A stretch of 64,000 nucleotides of DNA from Icerya purchasi (taxonomy: Eukaryota > Arthropoda > Insecta > Hemiptera > Monophlebidae): the NCBI GenBank assembly GCA_039619475.1, contig CM077116.1, forward strand, positions 104,453,164-104,517,163. The letters are read 5' to 3'. Shown in pieces: positions 1-11,361 of this stretch. The notes beneath the pieces are model-generated. The model was given only the letters and a program-made list of their open reading frames with translations, ran no database searches and had not been told where the DNA came from. The translations under genes were made by a program, and so were the position numbers. Within the stretch, counting starts at the first letter, position 1. Every line of letters starts with the position of its first letter.

Positions 1-1690
1 TAAAACCTTGTAATAAATTCAACCCGCGCCTATAAATATCGCTAATTTGCCTACCCCGCTCTTTAAATCGTATTTATCAACTACGTATATTGTGGAGCTG
101 TCTTGAAACTTTGTTCTACCGTAATTAGATATTTTTGAAACGTTCAAAGCATCGGAAATACGATGTTTTTTTTAGAATTTACTGATCATGGTATATTTTT
201 GTAGTAATTCAAAAACCTACTTAATAAATAATGACTTTCGAGAATATCTCTTTCTAAAAGGCTTCACTTATCAAAAATAACAGCTTAGTCACTCATGCAT
301 TTCGTTTACCGACCGACCCTCCTTGCTAATCTCTTCCCACAATAATTTTACAAAATCTCTATCATCACTCCCCTCTCTTCTTTCTAATTTTCCCATTCAT
401 CCTAAATCGCCTACGTTTCACAAAAAACGGTACTCTAAACCTATCTATAATTCCTCTCCCCAATTCCCTCCTCTTCCATCTAATCGTATCCCATTTCCAT
501 CTAATAGATGGGCTCTCAACAAATTCGTCCTTCCTTCGCCTAACTCTATTTCAGAAAGTTGTCCTCCCGCAAATCTTACTAATATTAAACTTGTATCCTC
601 AGTTTCTCCGAACTCTCCCTCTTCGGCTCCTTTTCCCTTAATTAAAAATATTTCAATAACGATCTTAGAGCTTCTTTCTTTAACCAATATTGCTTCCTCT
701 ACATTTATTTTCTGATTCTCTTTCTCGTTTCCTTTCTAATAATGTACGTATTAATTAATTCCTTTCCTAATAACAAGGAAAAATCAAATAAAAATAAAAA
801 GGAAGAAAAGCGAAAAGATTCAGAGCAGAATTTTCTTCTTTTTATTTTTTTGTCCTTTTTCCTTTCTTTTCCTTTCTTTTTTTCCTTTCTTTTTTTCCTT
901 CCTTTCTCTCCTATCTTCTTGCTTAATCGGTTTCCTTGCATACGGCATAATACATTCAAGTCAGTTGGCCATTAATTCAACTTTAAGCATTGTTGTCTCC
1001 TTTTTCTCATTTCCTTTTGTTATTAAAAGTGCCGTTGCTGTAGTGGTCATACCCAGTATTGAGCTTTGGTATTTTTATTCTATTCATTTCTTTCTCGAAT
1101 GGGCTCACGCTGAGATAACTTATTCAATTTTTGGGCTGAGTTCCATTCGGATTACTTTTTTTTTTTTTACATTTACTGTTAGACTAGCTGGCGTGTTTAG
1201 CTATGGCTTCGCAACACTCAGCTCCCGCAGTAGTCTAACTTCAGCTGACTTTATTGTATTTATTTGGATGTTTTCATACTTCTTTTCTGTTTTCCCAAAA
1301 TCTCTGAATATTTCCTTCATCTCTGTTCACAAATGTGCTTTGGCATCTCTCTTTCTATTACTCTCTGTTTTCCTTTATAATTTAGCTGCCCTGACTCACT
1401 TCCTTCGTATTCGCAAATCTTATTTAGGCTATCGCTATCTTGCTAAACGTCTTTCACTTTCACCCTTTACTCTCATTTTCTCTTATCTTTCAGTTTCCCG
1501 GAATGGACGCTTTGAGCCCAGGAAAATTCTTATCTTATCTGTTATTTCTCCCCGTCTTATCTCATTTTGGCCGTATACAATTTTCTTTAATAGTCTGCCC
1601 TATTTCTTCTTTAACTTCAGTGATCTCTGCTATCCTCCCAGAGTATTTATTGCCTTCACTTGCAAAATCTCTCCCTCTAGCAGTAATTAA
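1..1690. other. AT-rich and pyrimidine-rich stretch, no supported gene
   Basis: No host exon is recognisable. From about 323 the + strand is strongly pyrimidine-rich. Its open frames (323-715 and 965-1690) encode Ser/Pro/Phe/Leu-rich low-complexity peptides without recognisable motifs. Because a LINE 3' end lies directly downstream on the same strand (to about 2110), 960-1690 may be the degenerate upstream part of that element. This is inferred from position and composition only. Confidence 0.4.
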
Positions 1691-2115
1691 ACAGGAATTC
1701 TACAGTACTGTCAATTCTCTCTTTCCTTCTCATGTAAACATTTTCCCTGATGGTTTTAATGCGCCTGATGGTTTTTTATTCTTCCAGATTATAACTTCTC
1801 TGAATGTTTTTGTCTTCCTTCTTTATGTTCCATATTTACGGCCGAGCTGGTAGCTATTTTATGTTCCATTATTTCGGTAGAGCGTTCGGCTCTATACTCC
1901 AGCTTGCTTAGGCTTGGACTTCTTGTTCCTTTTTGTGCCCGTTATATCCTGTTTTTTCCTTCTACACTTATTATCCCTCCCATTCTTACCTTCCTATTAA
2001 CGATATCTGATCGTCTTATTATAATATAACTTTCCTTTTTCTCTAATTGTTTCTGGGTAAAGGTCCTTGGTTGACGAGCCCAAATTGCTTCTTTTTTTTT
2101 TTTTTCTTTAAAAAA
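1691..2115 (+). mobile_element. I-like LINE relic: RNase H start fused to C-terminal tail
   Basis: Around 1715-1890 broken frames read like the start of a LINE RNase H domain: an IF-DG motif, then SIFTAELVAI. The sequence then passes directly into the C-terminal segment ERSALYSSLLRLGL, so the middle of RNase H is missing. The last 80 bases contain GTTTCTGGGTAAAGGTCC and TTGACGAG, followed by homopolymer runs. The same 3' end occurs in inverse orientation at about 24050-24110, which identifies a shared LINE family. Several stops make the copy non-functional. Confidence 0.55.
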
Positions 2116-2719
2116 AAAACACAATTGAAAATTCGATGATTGAAGAAATTCGATAGGAGTGATTAAACAAAATTGTTAATTTTATAGTTCGACAGAAAAA
2201 GGCGATGAAAATTAAATCAATTTTATTGGCGTAGAAAAATTAAAGAAAAATATTCCGAGAAATATTGTACCGTCAAATCAAAAAGATTTTACCTATGGTG
2301 ACAAATCGTTTTGCCGTCTTCAGTTCTAGTAAAATTGTGAATTATTTCTTAGCTAATAATATTTAAAAACTTCTTAAATTGAAAAAATGAAAATTAATTT
2401 TGTATTTTTATTTATTTTTTCTATTTTGACTCTCACACCGCGAAAAACTCTAAATTTTGGTCTTCTGAATTTTTCAAAAAGAAATAATTTTCTACTTTAA
2501 TTCTTCCATCGATCTATTTTATTTGAAGCAAGAGACGTGTTTTATTATTAATAGTTTTTTTTCGAAGTTCATTTTAGTTTTAATGTAATAGTACTACGAA
2601 CAAGCTATTGTTGTTTGGATTTAATCATTTCACTCTAGCAGAGAGAGAGTAGCGGTTCTGGGAAGTGAAAATCTAACTATAAAACGGTGTGCAAAGCGTA
2701 GAAACTAGGTCGATTTCCG
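2116..2719. other. AT-rich intergenic sequence
   Basis: I see no coding potential, repeat or RNA gene here. A short GA-rich run (gagagagag) lies at about 2641. Confidence 0.5.
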
Positions 2720-3300
2720 TTGTTAGGGCTCAGAAATTAACCCAGATTTTCTCCCGAGGAGTCAAAATTCGCATCAACCCCTCTCTGCTGCCCCCAGTTA
2801 TGATAATCCGGCGGAATTTTTCAAAATCTAACCAAAATTTTCTTCTGAAATTCCAGAATTCTCCAAGTCCGACGTTCCTTAGGCTGTTTCTAACCGGTAA
2901 TCAGAACTTTCGTCCTCGGAACGAACTCCCAATCCCTGTATCTTGGGTTAACCCTATCCGGTAATCTGAAGGAACTTTTAGAAATCTAACTTGAATTACG
3001 GACCGGAAGATTCAAATTCACCTCAGTCCGATGGCTTTTAGGCTGTTTCCAACCGGTAATCTAGACACGCGCCCCCATAACGAGTCTCAACATTTACCCC
3101 TTTGGCAGTGCCCATGCGGTAATCCGAATAATTTTAAAAATTAACCGAAAATTTATTTTTAAAGTCTCAAACTAACCTAAACTCCTTTACCATCTTTCAG
3201 CGTTATTTAAATGTTGTACGTAATAGTTTTTTTAATAGCATGAACATTAAAAATTAATTGAAAATTGAAGTCAAAAGCTCAAAACTAATCTGAGCCACTG
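2720..3300. repeat. Degenerate tandem repeat, period about 159 bp
   Basis: The block TTAGGCTGTTTCYAACCGG occurs at 2879 and again at 3038, a spacing of 159 bases. It is followed each time by GTAATC. The segments between (AAAATCTAACC, CGGTAATC near the end of each unit) also recur, giving about 2.5 diverged units. A shorter related echo lies at 3140-3300 (ACCGAAAATT... and AATTGAAAATTGAAGTC...). An open frame at 2689-2964 is simply a pass through this repeat. Confidence 0.6.
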
Positions 3301-3559
3301 CTTGCTTTTCACAGCCCAAATTTCCCATCTTTCGTAATTTATTTCCGAGTATGCCGCAGCTACAGCCACTGTGAAACTCAAGATTTTACGCTTAGCATAA
3401 CCCTGTTTATAATATATATCAATGATATTGCTAATTATATATTTAGCTACCAGTAGCTTCCCGAGGTCTTCATTGGCAGCTTGAGTATTTCCCCAACTTC
3501 TCGCGATTCACAGATATCTCCCAATCGATTCTTCAGAAAACTATTTTCAAACTCTGGAA

Positions 3560-4640
3560 ACGGTCAAAAGCCAATGTTTTAAATTTTTGTTCCAAAAAGA
3601 CAATGGTAGAACTTCTTTTCAAATAAACAATTCTATCATTCCAAATCGTCCTCCAACTAAGTTCCTAGATCTGATGTTTGATGACAGATTAATTTGGTGC
3701 CAACACATTGCTATCTTAAAAATTAAATGCGTAAAGTCACTCTGAATTATTCGATACTTTTCCAACCCTCAGTTTAATATTCATCCTAAATTATTTTTCA
3801 GTATCTAAAAAGTCACGGAGTAAAATAAATTACAGGTGCCAGGCGCACTCCTCAGCTTCCCAGTGTAACCTAAGAAAACTGGATTCATTCACCACTCTGC
3901 ACTGCGAATCATCACAGGAGCTCACTAAACACCCTATGGTAGTAGCTAACTTTCATTGAAATTCTACCGATCCTTGTTTACTCACCGGACAATATCTCGT
4001 TTTTGAAAGTTCCTTACGGTCGTCCCGAAAACCCTTTGCCCGCAGCGTTCAGTAACGATCCGGTCGCAAATTTCATCGAGCTGCTTTCGATTGTTAATGT
4101 GAATTGTTCAACAGAATGTCGGGGTGGGGCCACTAGTTTCTTACCTTTTTGGCAACTTAAGCTTGTTTAAGAATTTAACGGTCTGCAGAAATATAAATCC
4201 ACAGCATAACAGAGCAACCGACTTAGGCCGCGTGTGAAGCAATACGGCAACACTCCGACGATCTCCATTGTTATACAGACGGAGCAAAAGCAACTCCCGT
4301 TAAAGCGATGTCATCTACAACTCGCGTCTTTATAGTGAACTATGTAATGGCCACCACCCATCTGGCGATTACTGTTTAATTCTAGATACAGAATTGTTTG
4401 CGATACGATCCAGTCTGAAAATGACCCTCGCTTCGATGGAGTCAATCTACGACACACTATTGACAATAGACTCGCTAATACACTGTCGCACATTCCACAC
4501 TTCCCGAACTAAGCTCAGATTTGCTAATCTCATCTCTGTCTTTTCGAATTCGAAAATAAACCAAATTGCGGTATTTCAGTTCATAAGGGCCAATAGCTTA
4601 AGATCACTCATAATCTGTAGATTTTAGTGTTGTAGTAGTC
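3560..4640 (+). mobile_element. I-like LINE relic (post-RT region and RNase H)
   Basis: Broken frames resemble the region after RT in I/Jockey LINEs: FLDLMFDDRLIW at about 3660, KIKCVKSL, then HHSALRIITGAH at about 3890. An RNase H start follows at about 4267 (HCYTDGAK). The same blocks occur in order in the copy at 58440-59490 (LLFDCRLSCRPHI, HNFALRSILGAH, YTDGARKN), so both belong to one family. Many stops and frameshifts are present. No poly(A) tail is evident. Confidence 0.6.
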
Positions 4641-5957
4641 CAGATATTGTACATGGACTCGAATATAATTAAGGTTGAGAGAAGAATAAAAAACATTAAA
4701 TAATAATTTTTTTATTCATGTTTATTCGATTTCTTCGCTCTTAATAAAAGTAATCTTGGTGAAAATGTTATTTGAAGCAAATGGTGGTTTCTGCGAATTT
4801 AAATACTGAAAGTAAGATATAGAACTACTTTTCGAACAGAAGATTTAATTAATTTGCGCGATAAATACGATTGTGTCATATTTTTAATTCCAATTATTGT
4901 TTTATTTTTCTTTTGAATTCATTGTCATCAGCAAAAGTACAGTTTTTAGTAAAAATTTCAAACTGAATCATAAGCATCGTGTTCTAAAAATTTCACAGTG
5001 GCTCCTCAATTTAAATTTTTGTTCGCTACTACATTAGTGTTATTAGACAGAATATACATATATCGTAAGCAAAATAAGGTCTACAATGAACGGGAGATGT
5101 TAATTTTGTAATAGTTTCAATATCGAAATAAAAATTGATCATGAAAATCGCAATGTAATTAAAGTCAAAAAAGTACTTTTTCAACGTCATAAAGATGTAA
5201 TACAAACTTTTATTTTTCACCAGTTTTTAGCTTAGTCACTTATTCTTATTCGAAATGAATTGTTTATGTTGGTCAAAGTTCGTTTATATAATAATAATTA
5301 GCCGAGGACATTACCCAGCGCCTATATAAATGGGTAGTAATTTTTCCGAGGGATGGTGTCGGTCTTTATTTAGGCCGCATGGCTTTTTAGTCTACAACAG
5401 GTAGTTAAAAAAGTTGGGTGTGCCAAATGTTAACGTCAGCCAGTGTGGTGATTTCTCGTTCAGGTATAGTGGTTAACGTGTTTTTTTTTTTTTGTGAAAG
5501 TGTATAAAAATATACATAAGGCGCATTTATCGTTTTATGTATGTATATTTTAAAATTAATTTTCTTCTGTTGGGTACAGTAATAGTAGTACAAATAAAGG
5601 CGATTCGTATAGACTTTGTTTGTACCATTATCTTTTCGCGTTTTCAGTACATGTTAAATTTAGTTTAAAATTTCGGTCGACAACGGTACCCTTGCCGTTA
5701 TGAAAGATGAAAATCAAACGTTTGATCGGAGCGAATAAAGTGTTTTTTACTCTACTCATAAACCTACTGCGGAAAAAATACCGTTATTATTTTAGCATAA
5801 TTTCTTTCACGTACCGGCCTAAAAGCATAAAAAGATTCTCTTTTCAGGCAGTATATAATAAAAATTTTCTTAGTCAGCCGCTTATGATAATAGATCAAAC
5901 ATAGGCGGTACGTATGTGCAGGTAAAATTCTTAAAAAACAAATTAATTTATGGTATG
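4641..5957. other. AT-rich intergenic sequence
   Basis: Short open frames occur on both strands but show no recognisable domain. No RNA gene was found. Confidence 0.45.
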
Positions 5958-5958
5958 T

Positions 5959-5978
5959 ATATATATATATATATATAT
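5959..5978. repeat. (AT)n microsatellite
   Basis: An uninterrupted run of AT dinucleotides lies immediately upstream of an LTR-like fragment. Confidence 0.85.
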
Positions 5979-5986
5979 GTATTTAT

Positions 5987-6183
5987 TGTGACGGATTCGG
6001 TACTTGTAGCGCTATCTGTTAGCGGTGTTCGAATTATAAAAATATTCCCTCCGGTAAATCATTTTCCTGGTCTATCGAATTATTCGGCGTTATCGCAAGT
6101 TGTAGGTATCGGGAATGCTCATCGGCTAACAACAAGATTCCCGCACGCGGTGGACCGGGCACAGTTGTGTCGGGGTTGAGACT
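5987..6183 (+). repeat. Truncated LTR-like fragment (copy 1)
   Basis: The fragment begins TGTGACGGATTCGG. It shares with the sequences starting at 6454 and 21487 the blocks GAATTATAAAAATATTC, CAAGATTCCCG, GACCGGGCACAGTTGTGTC and GGGGTTGAG, in the same order. Homology stops just after GGGGTTGAG. I read it as the 5' part of a Gypsy-type LTR. It also shares the start CGGATTCGGTA with the LTR at 59516. Confidence 0.5.
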
Positions 6184-6207
6184 GTGTGCGCGTTTATTGT
6201 TGGTAGC

Positions 6208-6896
6208 TGTATTAATTTAGTTTTTGGTTTTGAAAAGCTATTCGAGCAATGGTAGAGTAAAAATCAAAATGTATTGCCGCACCTCGTAGATCTCAAAATT
6301 TATTATGCATGTTAATATGTTTACGTTGTTCTACGGTTTCTAAAATAGTGTGTGACGAATTAGAAAAAAATTATTTTATTTATTTTCGTGAACGTTTTCT
6401 AAAATCGTGTGTAATGAATTATAAAAAATTTATTTTATTTATTGTCATAATATTGTAACGGATTCGTAACGGTGTTGGAATTATAAAAATATTCTCTTTG
6501 ATAAAATCATTTATTCACGGTCTATCGGTTTATTCGACGTTATCGCGGATTGTAGATATTAGGGATGTTTATCGGCTAACACCAAGATTCCCGTACGTGG
6601 TAGACCGGGCACAGTTGTGTCGGGGTTGAGAGCAGTCGCTACACGTGCATGAGCTGCACCGAGCAGCATCGAGCCGAGGGAAGTTTTATAAAATCCCGTA
6701 AAAGTCAGGCAGGGTAGTTAAAGCGAAATTATTCGGAAGATGTTCAAGGAACATCGATAATTATTACCGTTATCGCGTTTAACTGTTGTTCGACTATTCG
6801 GTTAGAATTAAATAGTCTCGATAGTTACATTATTCTAGTCGATCGGCAATCGTCACCGTGGCAATATTTAAATTTTGTTCTAGTCTGTATCGTCGT
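6208..6896 (+). repeat. About 690-bp dispersed repeat, copy A (pairs with 21240-21921)
   Basis: From TGTATTAATTTAGTTTTTGG to GTGGCAATATTTAAATTTTG the sequence is nearly identical to the segment at 21240-21921, in the same orientation about 15 kb away. It includes about 246 bases upstream of the LTR-like start at 6454. Within those bases a segment of about 60 bases is itself duplicated (TCTAAAATAGTGTGTGACGA / TCTAAAATCGTGTGTAATGA). Confidence 0.75.
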
Positions 6897-7305
6897 TTAC
6901 AATGTAATTTTGAAGACCATGCCGCAAGTTTTTCAGCCTCATTATTGAAATTTTATATATTTTTGTAGTCGTTGTTCTAGTCTTCGTTGTCAAATTTACA
7001 CATCCGCTATGCCGTTTTGTGTGTTTTTTTTTTGTTTTTTTTTGTAATTTTTATTCCGAAATGTACGCGTTCTGACGGTCAGAAAGTTTCGTTATTGGAC
7101 ACGTGATTCGGTGCAACCGTGACATCTCTGCGCAGGGAGAAGCCCGACTGCTCCGTAGTAGCGAAATAGTTTTTCTTTGAATTTTTTTTTTTTATGGTAA
7201 TTGTTTAAAGCCTAATGCTCCGAACGGAACTTTTCTGATTGTGACGTTGCGTGTGCCGCTGGCGCCAGTGTTTTAGTAGCTTTTTGTAAATATAAGTTCT
7301 TATCA
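6454..7305 (+). repeat. LTR of a Gypsy-type retrotransposon (solo LTR or 5' LTR)
   Basis: It starts with TG (TGTAACGGATTCG) and ends with CA (CTTATCA), two bases before a primer-binding-site-like sequence. Its 3' half resembles the LTR at 59516-60404: T-rich stretches, AAAGCCTAAT, and a GCTGGCGCC block near the end. No gag or pol follows, so the element is a remnant. Confidence 0.55.
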
Positions 7306-7307
7306 AG

Positions 7308-7326
7308 TGGCTCCCGGAACAGGGAC
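7308..7326 (+). other. Degenerate tRNA-Lys-type primer binding site
   Basis: TGGCTCCCGGAACAGGGAC differs from the classical tRNA-Lys site TGGCGCCCGAACAGGGAC by one substitution and one extra G. It lies two bases after the CA end of the LTR. Confidence 0.55.
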
Positions 7327-9304
7327 CCGACTGACGAGGCTGAACCTTATCAATATACATATATGTATATGTATTTTATGCATGATGCACTCTTTGAATT
7401 AGATTTTATACATTATACATTTCGGCTGAAACAAGTGGTTTGAGAGGCTTTATGAATTTTTTGTATTTATCTTATAACAATTGGGAATTAAAAAAAAATA
7501 CTCTGAAATAAATTAGTAAATCATTGTTTAAGATTAAAGCTGTGCATACCGTTATTAAAAATATTAAAGAAGTAATAAAACTTTTTAAAAATCACTTCGA
7601 ACAAAATGCAGTTCAACCCAGAAACAAATAAGCGAGTAGTTTTCTCCATGCGGTTTTTGATTTCTATTTTATTTTGTATTTAGTAAGCAGAGTAAACAAA
7701 AAAATTCGAAAAAATCGCATTATTCTTTCAGAATCACTTTATACGTTAAAAGGTTTGATCAAGGTTATGTAAAGATTAAGGAATGAGTTGAACGAGTGTT
7801 AAGAATTGCTAAATAGATAGCAGAACGTATTGTACAGAAAAATCTAGGAATAAAGGCGGATTGCAAGCAGAAAGGAACTGGTCCGCAATATTATTTTCAG
7901 GTTCATTAGACTCTTAAGACCAAATTATGAGAAGTTTAACTTCATAATTCCCGGGAGCCTTATCAAACGTATGAGACATTACACTTTTTTTTTTTCTTTA
8001 GGAATGTAATTATCATTTATTCAAACAAAAATTTCACTGAATTTACGATTTCATAATTAATTAAAATTCAACACAAGTGTGCAAGTTAATAACGTCTAAA
8101 AAATATGATTACTGCCAGTTAATGTGTGTTTTTTTTTATTAATCCACAGGCCATTTCGTAAATAAATTTTTACCTTAAGATCTGTATAAAGGTTTGTAAT
8201 TTTTGAGAGGAAGAAATACAAACACACGTATATTCAGTTTTTATTATTGTTATTACTATTATGTTATTATTTATAAATTAATAAAATATTAATCAACGAC
8301 AAATAAATAAGATATTAATTTCACTTTCGATTCAGGTAGTTTTCTTTAATTTTCCTTAATATTTGTTGTTGACTTTCTGTAATTATATTCATCTGTAAAA
8401 AAAATGCCTGATTTATTTTTCATAAACTAAGACAATAATTCACAAAGATACGTGGATACGAAAATACTTACCAACTTTTTATTCATTTAACTGAATTTTA
8501 ACATTATAAAAATTTATTTTGAAATGTAATGGTTATTTGTGTTTTACGCGTAAATGTTTAAAATAAAATAAAACAAAAAATATTTTTGTAATCATAATAA
8601 CCTTTTCATGTTTCTCTTCTTTAATCTCTAATTTTATCCGAATCGCTAATTATTCTAATCAATATAGGAAAATAAGAAAACTATTTATTAGTACCTGCAA
8701 GAGTTTAAAATTAATAACTATCTATTTGCATTTTTAATTTACTTTTAATGATAAAAATTAATTTTTGGGTGATATTTGAGCAATTCCGATGTTTAATTTC
8801 GCAGTGTAACTCTGCCTTCACGACTTCCCATATTAATTATTCATTCGCCGTTCTTTAAAATTAGATCAAAATTACCTTAGCTTTTAAGAGTGATCCGTCC
8901 ATCATTACAATTAAACACATAAAGTAAACGACAAAAGCATTTCTTTTAAATAAGTAAAGAAACGAAGCGAAAAATCGGTTCCTTATTTGTTAGTTTTGTA
9001 ACCGTTTTATCTCGACTGTTTTTTTATTAAGCGCGGACTTATTCGTTCAATTGTATTTATCATATTAATTTCGCTATATATTTTATTTCTTAATTATTTG
9101 CTTGTTTATGTTGAGCGATTGCGCATTTTTGAGTGAATCTACAAGTCCGAAATCTGAAATATGTTTTTCTATAGGTGCATCTCTTAACAGTTTGCTTGAT
9201 ACAGTTCATTCCGTAAAAATATGAAATTCCATAAACTGCATTCAAATATGTTAATTCATTTTTGTTATTATATTTTTAAAATTCGAGTTGTTTCAATTAC
9301 TGTG
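7327..9304. other. AT-rich sequence, no supported gene
   Basis: The first part may be leader or decayed internal sequence of the preceding LTR element, but no gag or pol motif is legible. A small perfect hairpin (AATTATGAGAAGTTT / AACTTCATAATT) lies near 7925. The remainder is plain AT-rich sequence. Confidence 0.4.
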
Positions 9305-9634
9305 CGCGAAAATTTACCGATAACTCAGCGTTTTCGTGTCTTAGTTAATTTGGTGTCACTCGACAACGGATGGCGAAAAGCGAACTGAAGACGGTAACGC
9401 AACACATAAAAAAGAATTATCGAACATTTGGTTATCGAAAGAAAAAACATTTTTTTACAGGTCGACGGTCTCGAATCGTTTTTCTGGATTTTTCTTTTCC
9501 AGATTATTGTCTTAGAATTGGTATAAATAGAGGTAGGATAATCTTAATTCAGTTCAGTTTTGCGCTGATACGTAGTCGAGCGACACCGAATTAACTAAGA
9601 CACGAAAACGCTGAGTTATCGGTAAATTTTCGCG
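9305..9634. mobile_element. 330-bp MITE-like element with 60-bp terminal inverted repeats
   Basis: The left arm 9305-9364 (starting CGCGAAAATTTACCGATAAC) is the reverse complement of the right arm 9575-9634 with only two mismatches in 60 bases. ACTG flanks both sides (9299-9302 and 9635-9638), a possible 4-bp target duplication if two left-hand bases (TG) are an imperfect terminus. The 210-base interior has no transposase; its 74-codon frame (9370-9594) shows no domain. Superfamily not assigned. Confidence 0.8.
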
Positions 9635-9639
9635 ACTGC

Positions 9640-10037
9640 AAAAGTTTGTTTTTTTTTTCTTGTGTTTTTAATTTGTGTTTCTGTTGTTTGTTTCTTTTTA
9701 ATAAATTTATTTCGCAGCAAACCGTGTGTGTTGATTCAAGCAACCCATATTACTTGAAATATTGATGTAAGCTTACCTTTTCTTTGGATTTGCCTTAACA
9801 ACTGTGACGCGATTTCAAGTAAAAGGAGTGAATAAGAGCTGATTACATTTTTTTCTTTGAAATTCATAACTTTAACAATAAATAATTTATTATAATAAAA
9901 TTGCCTGATAAATAATTTTTAAGATATAATTAATCAGCATAACACTTGGTTTAAAAACTATCGATTGTTTGTATCATTTGTCGATGGGTTTGACTAAACA
10001 CTGTGATTATGAAGGAAATTTTCACATTAACTAAATG
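9640..10037. other. AT-rich spacer
   Basis: No gene or repeat is recognised between the inverted-repeat element and the hAT relic. Confidence 0.45.
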
Positions 10038-10045
10038 CGTACAGT

Positions 10046-11353
10046 CAGTCATGGATTTACAACACGGACTTAAATCGGCTACAGCCCACATCAGCAAAAT
10101 TCGAAAGGCGGCAAATTTGCATGACATTGAAAAGTTTTTTCTTTTGAAAAATACTTAAAATTTCCAAAATATTGTTCCATATTATGGCGTTCTAATCGCA
10201 GCAGGGTAGGAGAGGAATGTGACAAAAGCATTTTTTAACTTGCATTAATATACAGAAAAGTTAAAATGGGAATATATTGATTTAGGTAAAATTTCCAAAT
10301 GATTATAAACAAATGACATGTAAGTAGGGGAATGGAGAAATGAATTTAAAATTAACGAAGTGTAAACCGGAACGTGCATTATTATTAGGCAAAATGGTTA
10401 TATTAGCTGTTAAAGGAAATTATCGAAGTGTGCACGAGACAATGGCTGGTCGGCATGATAAGAGATCAAATAAGACTGGAAGAAAAACTGAGAAGTCACA
10501 AATGTAGTAGCGGTATCTCATTGATACGACAAAAGTAAAGAAGATTTTTCGAAGAATTATTTATATTATTTCTTGCCGTACCAAACGATGAAAAATGCTC
10601 AAAGCAGTGTGCCACTGGGGCACTGCGGGAAACGTACTGGGCCCATAACCTGTTGAAACTATTCTGAATACTGAATCTGATGAATAAACATGCTAACGGC
10701 GAAAATAATATATTAAGAATAAATGTACACTTTATTTAATTTTTGTGAACATTTAACAAACAAAAGTAAAAACTCAAAATGTAACTGAAAAAACCAACTC
10801 CAACAACACTACAAAAAACACAATTACAATAACGTGATAACATGATGGGAAAAAACACAAAGAAAGATTAGCGCTGAATAAAATTTGCTCAGCAGGACGC
10901 TCCTTTCCGACAATGAAAAGAATTAAAAATTTTTTCAGATCAACAATGTCTCACCAAAAGAGTTAGATGATTTATCTGTTTTATTTATTAAAGAACAGTT
11001 AGTAAAGAATTTAAACTTTGATGATATAATAAATGAATTTGCAGGGCAAAGATCCTTTGTTGACATGGCCAAAGGGGGGTTGAAAAAAAAAAAAAATTGC
11101 ATCTTTAAAATTTCGTCGTAAAAAATGTAAACTTTAATTGACACATGAAAGAATAATGTATGTATAGAATTATAATTAAATTTAGGTATGTTTTAAAAAT
11201 GTGTGAAATTTTTTAATTGAAAACTTTTTTAACTTTTAAGTCCTTTCTTACTTCAGTTACTCGATCATAATTTTATTACTTAATTTATAAATTATTCCAA
11301 GGGCGACAGAAATTACTGAGCCCACGGCGTCATTTGACTATAATCCGGCCCTG
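10046..11353 (+). mobile_element. hAT-superfamily DNA transposon relic with 8-bp target duplication
   Basis: The element is flanked by perfect 8-bp direct repeats CGTACAGT (10038-10045 and 11354-11361), the hAT hallmark. The left end CAGTCATGGATTTAC and the reverse complement of the right end CAGGGCCGGATTATAG form a degenerate terminal inverted repeat. The right end resembles common hAT termini. The interior keeps only a transposase C-terminus (about 10870-11080), so the element is internally decayed. Confidence 0.75.
10870..11082 (+). pseudogene. hAT transposase C-terminal dimerisation domain, frameshifted
   Basis: One frame reads CSAGRSFPTMKRIKNFFRST (about 10890-10950), matching the hAT dimerisation signature in which a Cys-Glu-Arg-x-Phe-Ser motif is followed by Lys-Ile-Lys and RSTM. 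After a frameshift near 10950 the next frame continues LDDLSVLFIKEQL and LNFDDIINEFA, the usual end of this domain family. Residues 'AGRSFP' replace the conserved 'CERSFS'. It is a relic of the enclosing hAT element. Confidence 0.7.
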
Positions 11354-11361
11354 CGTACAGT

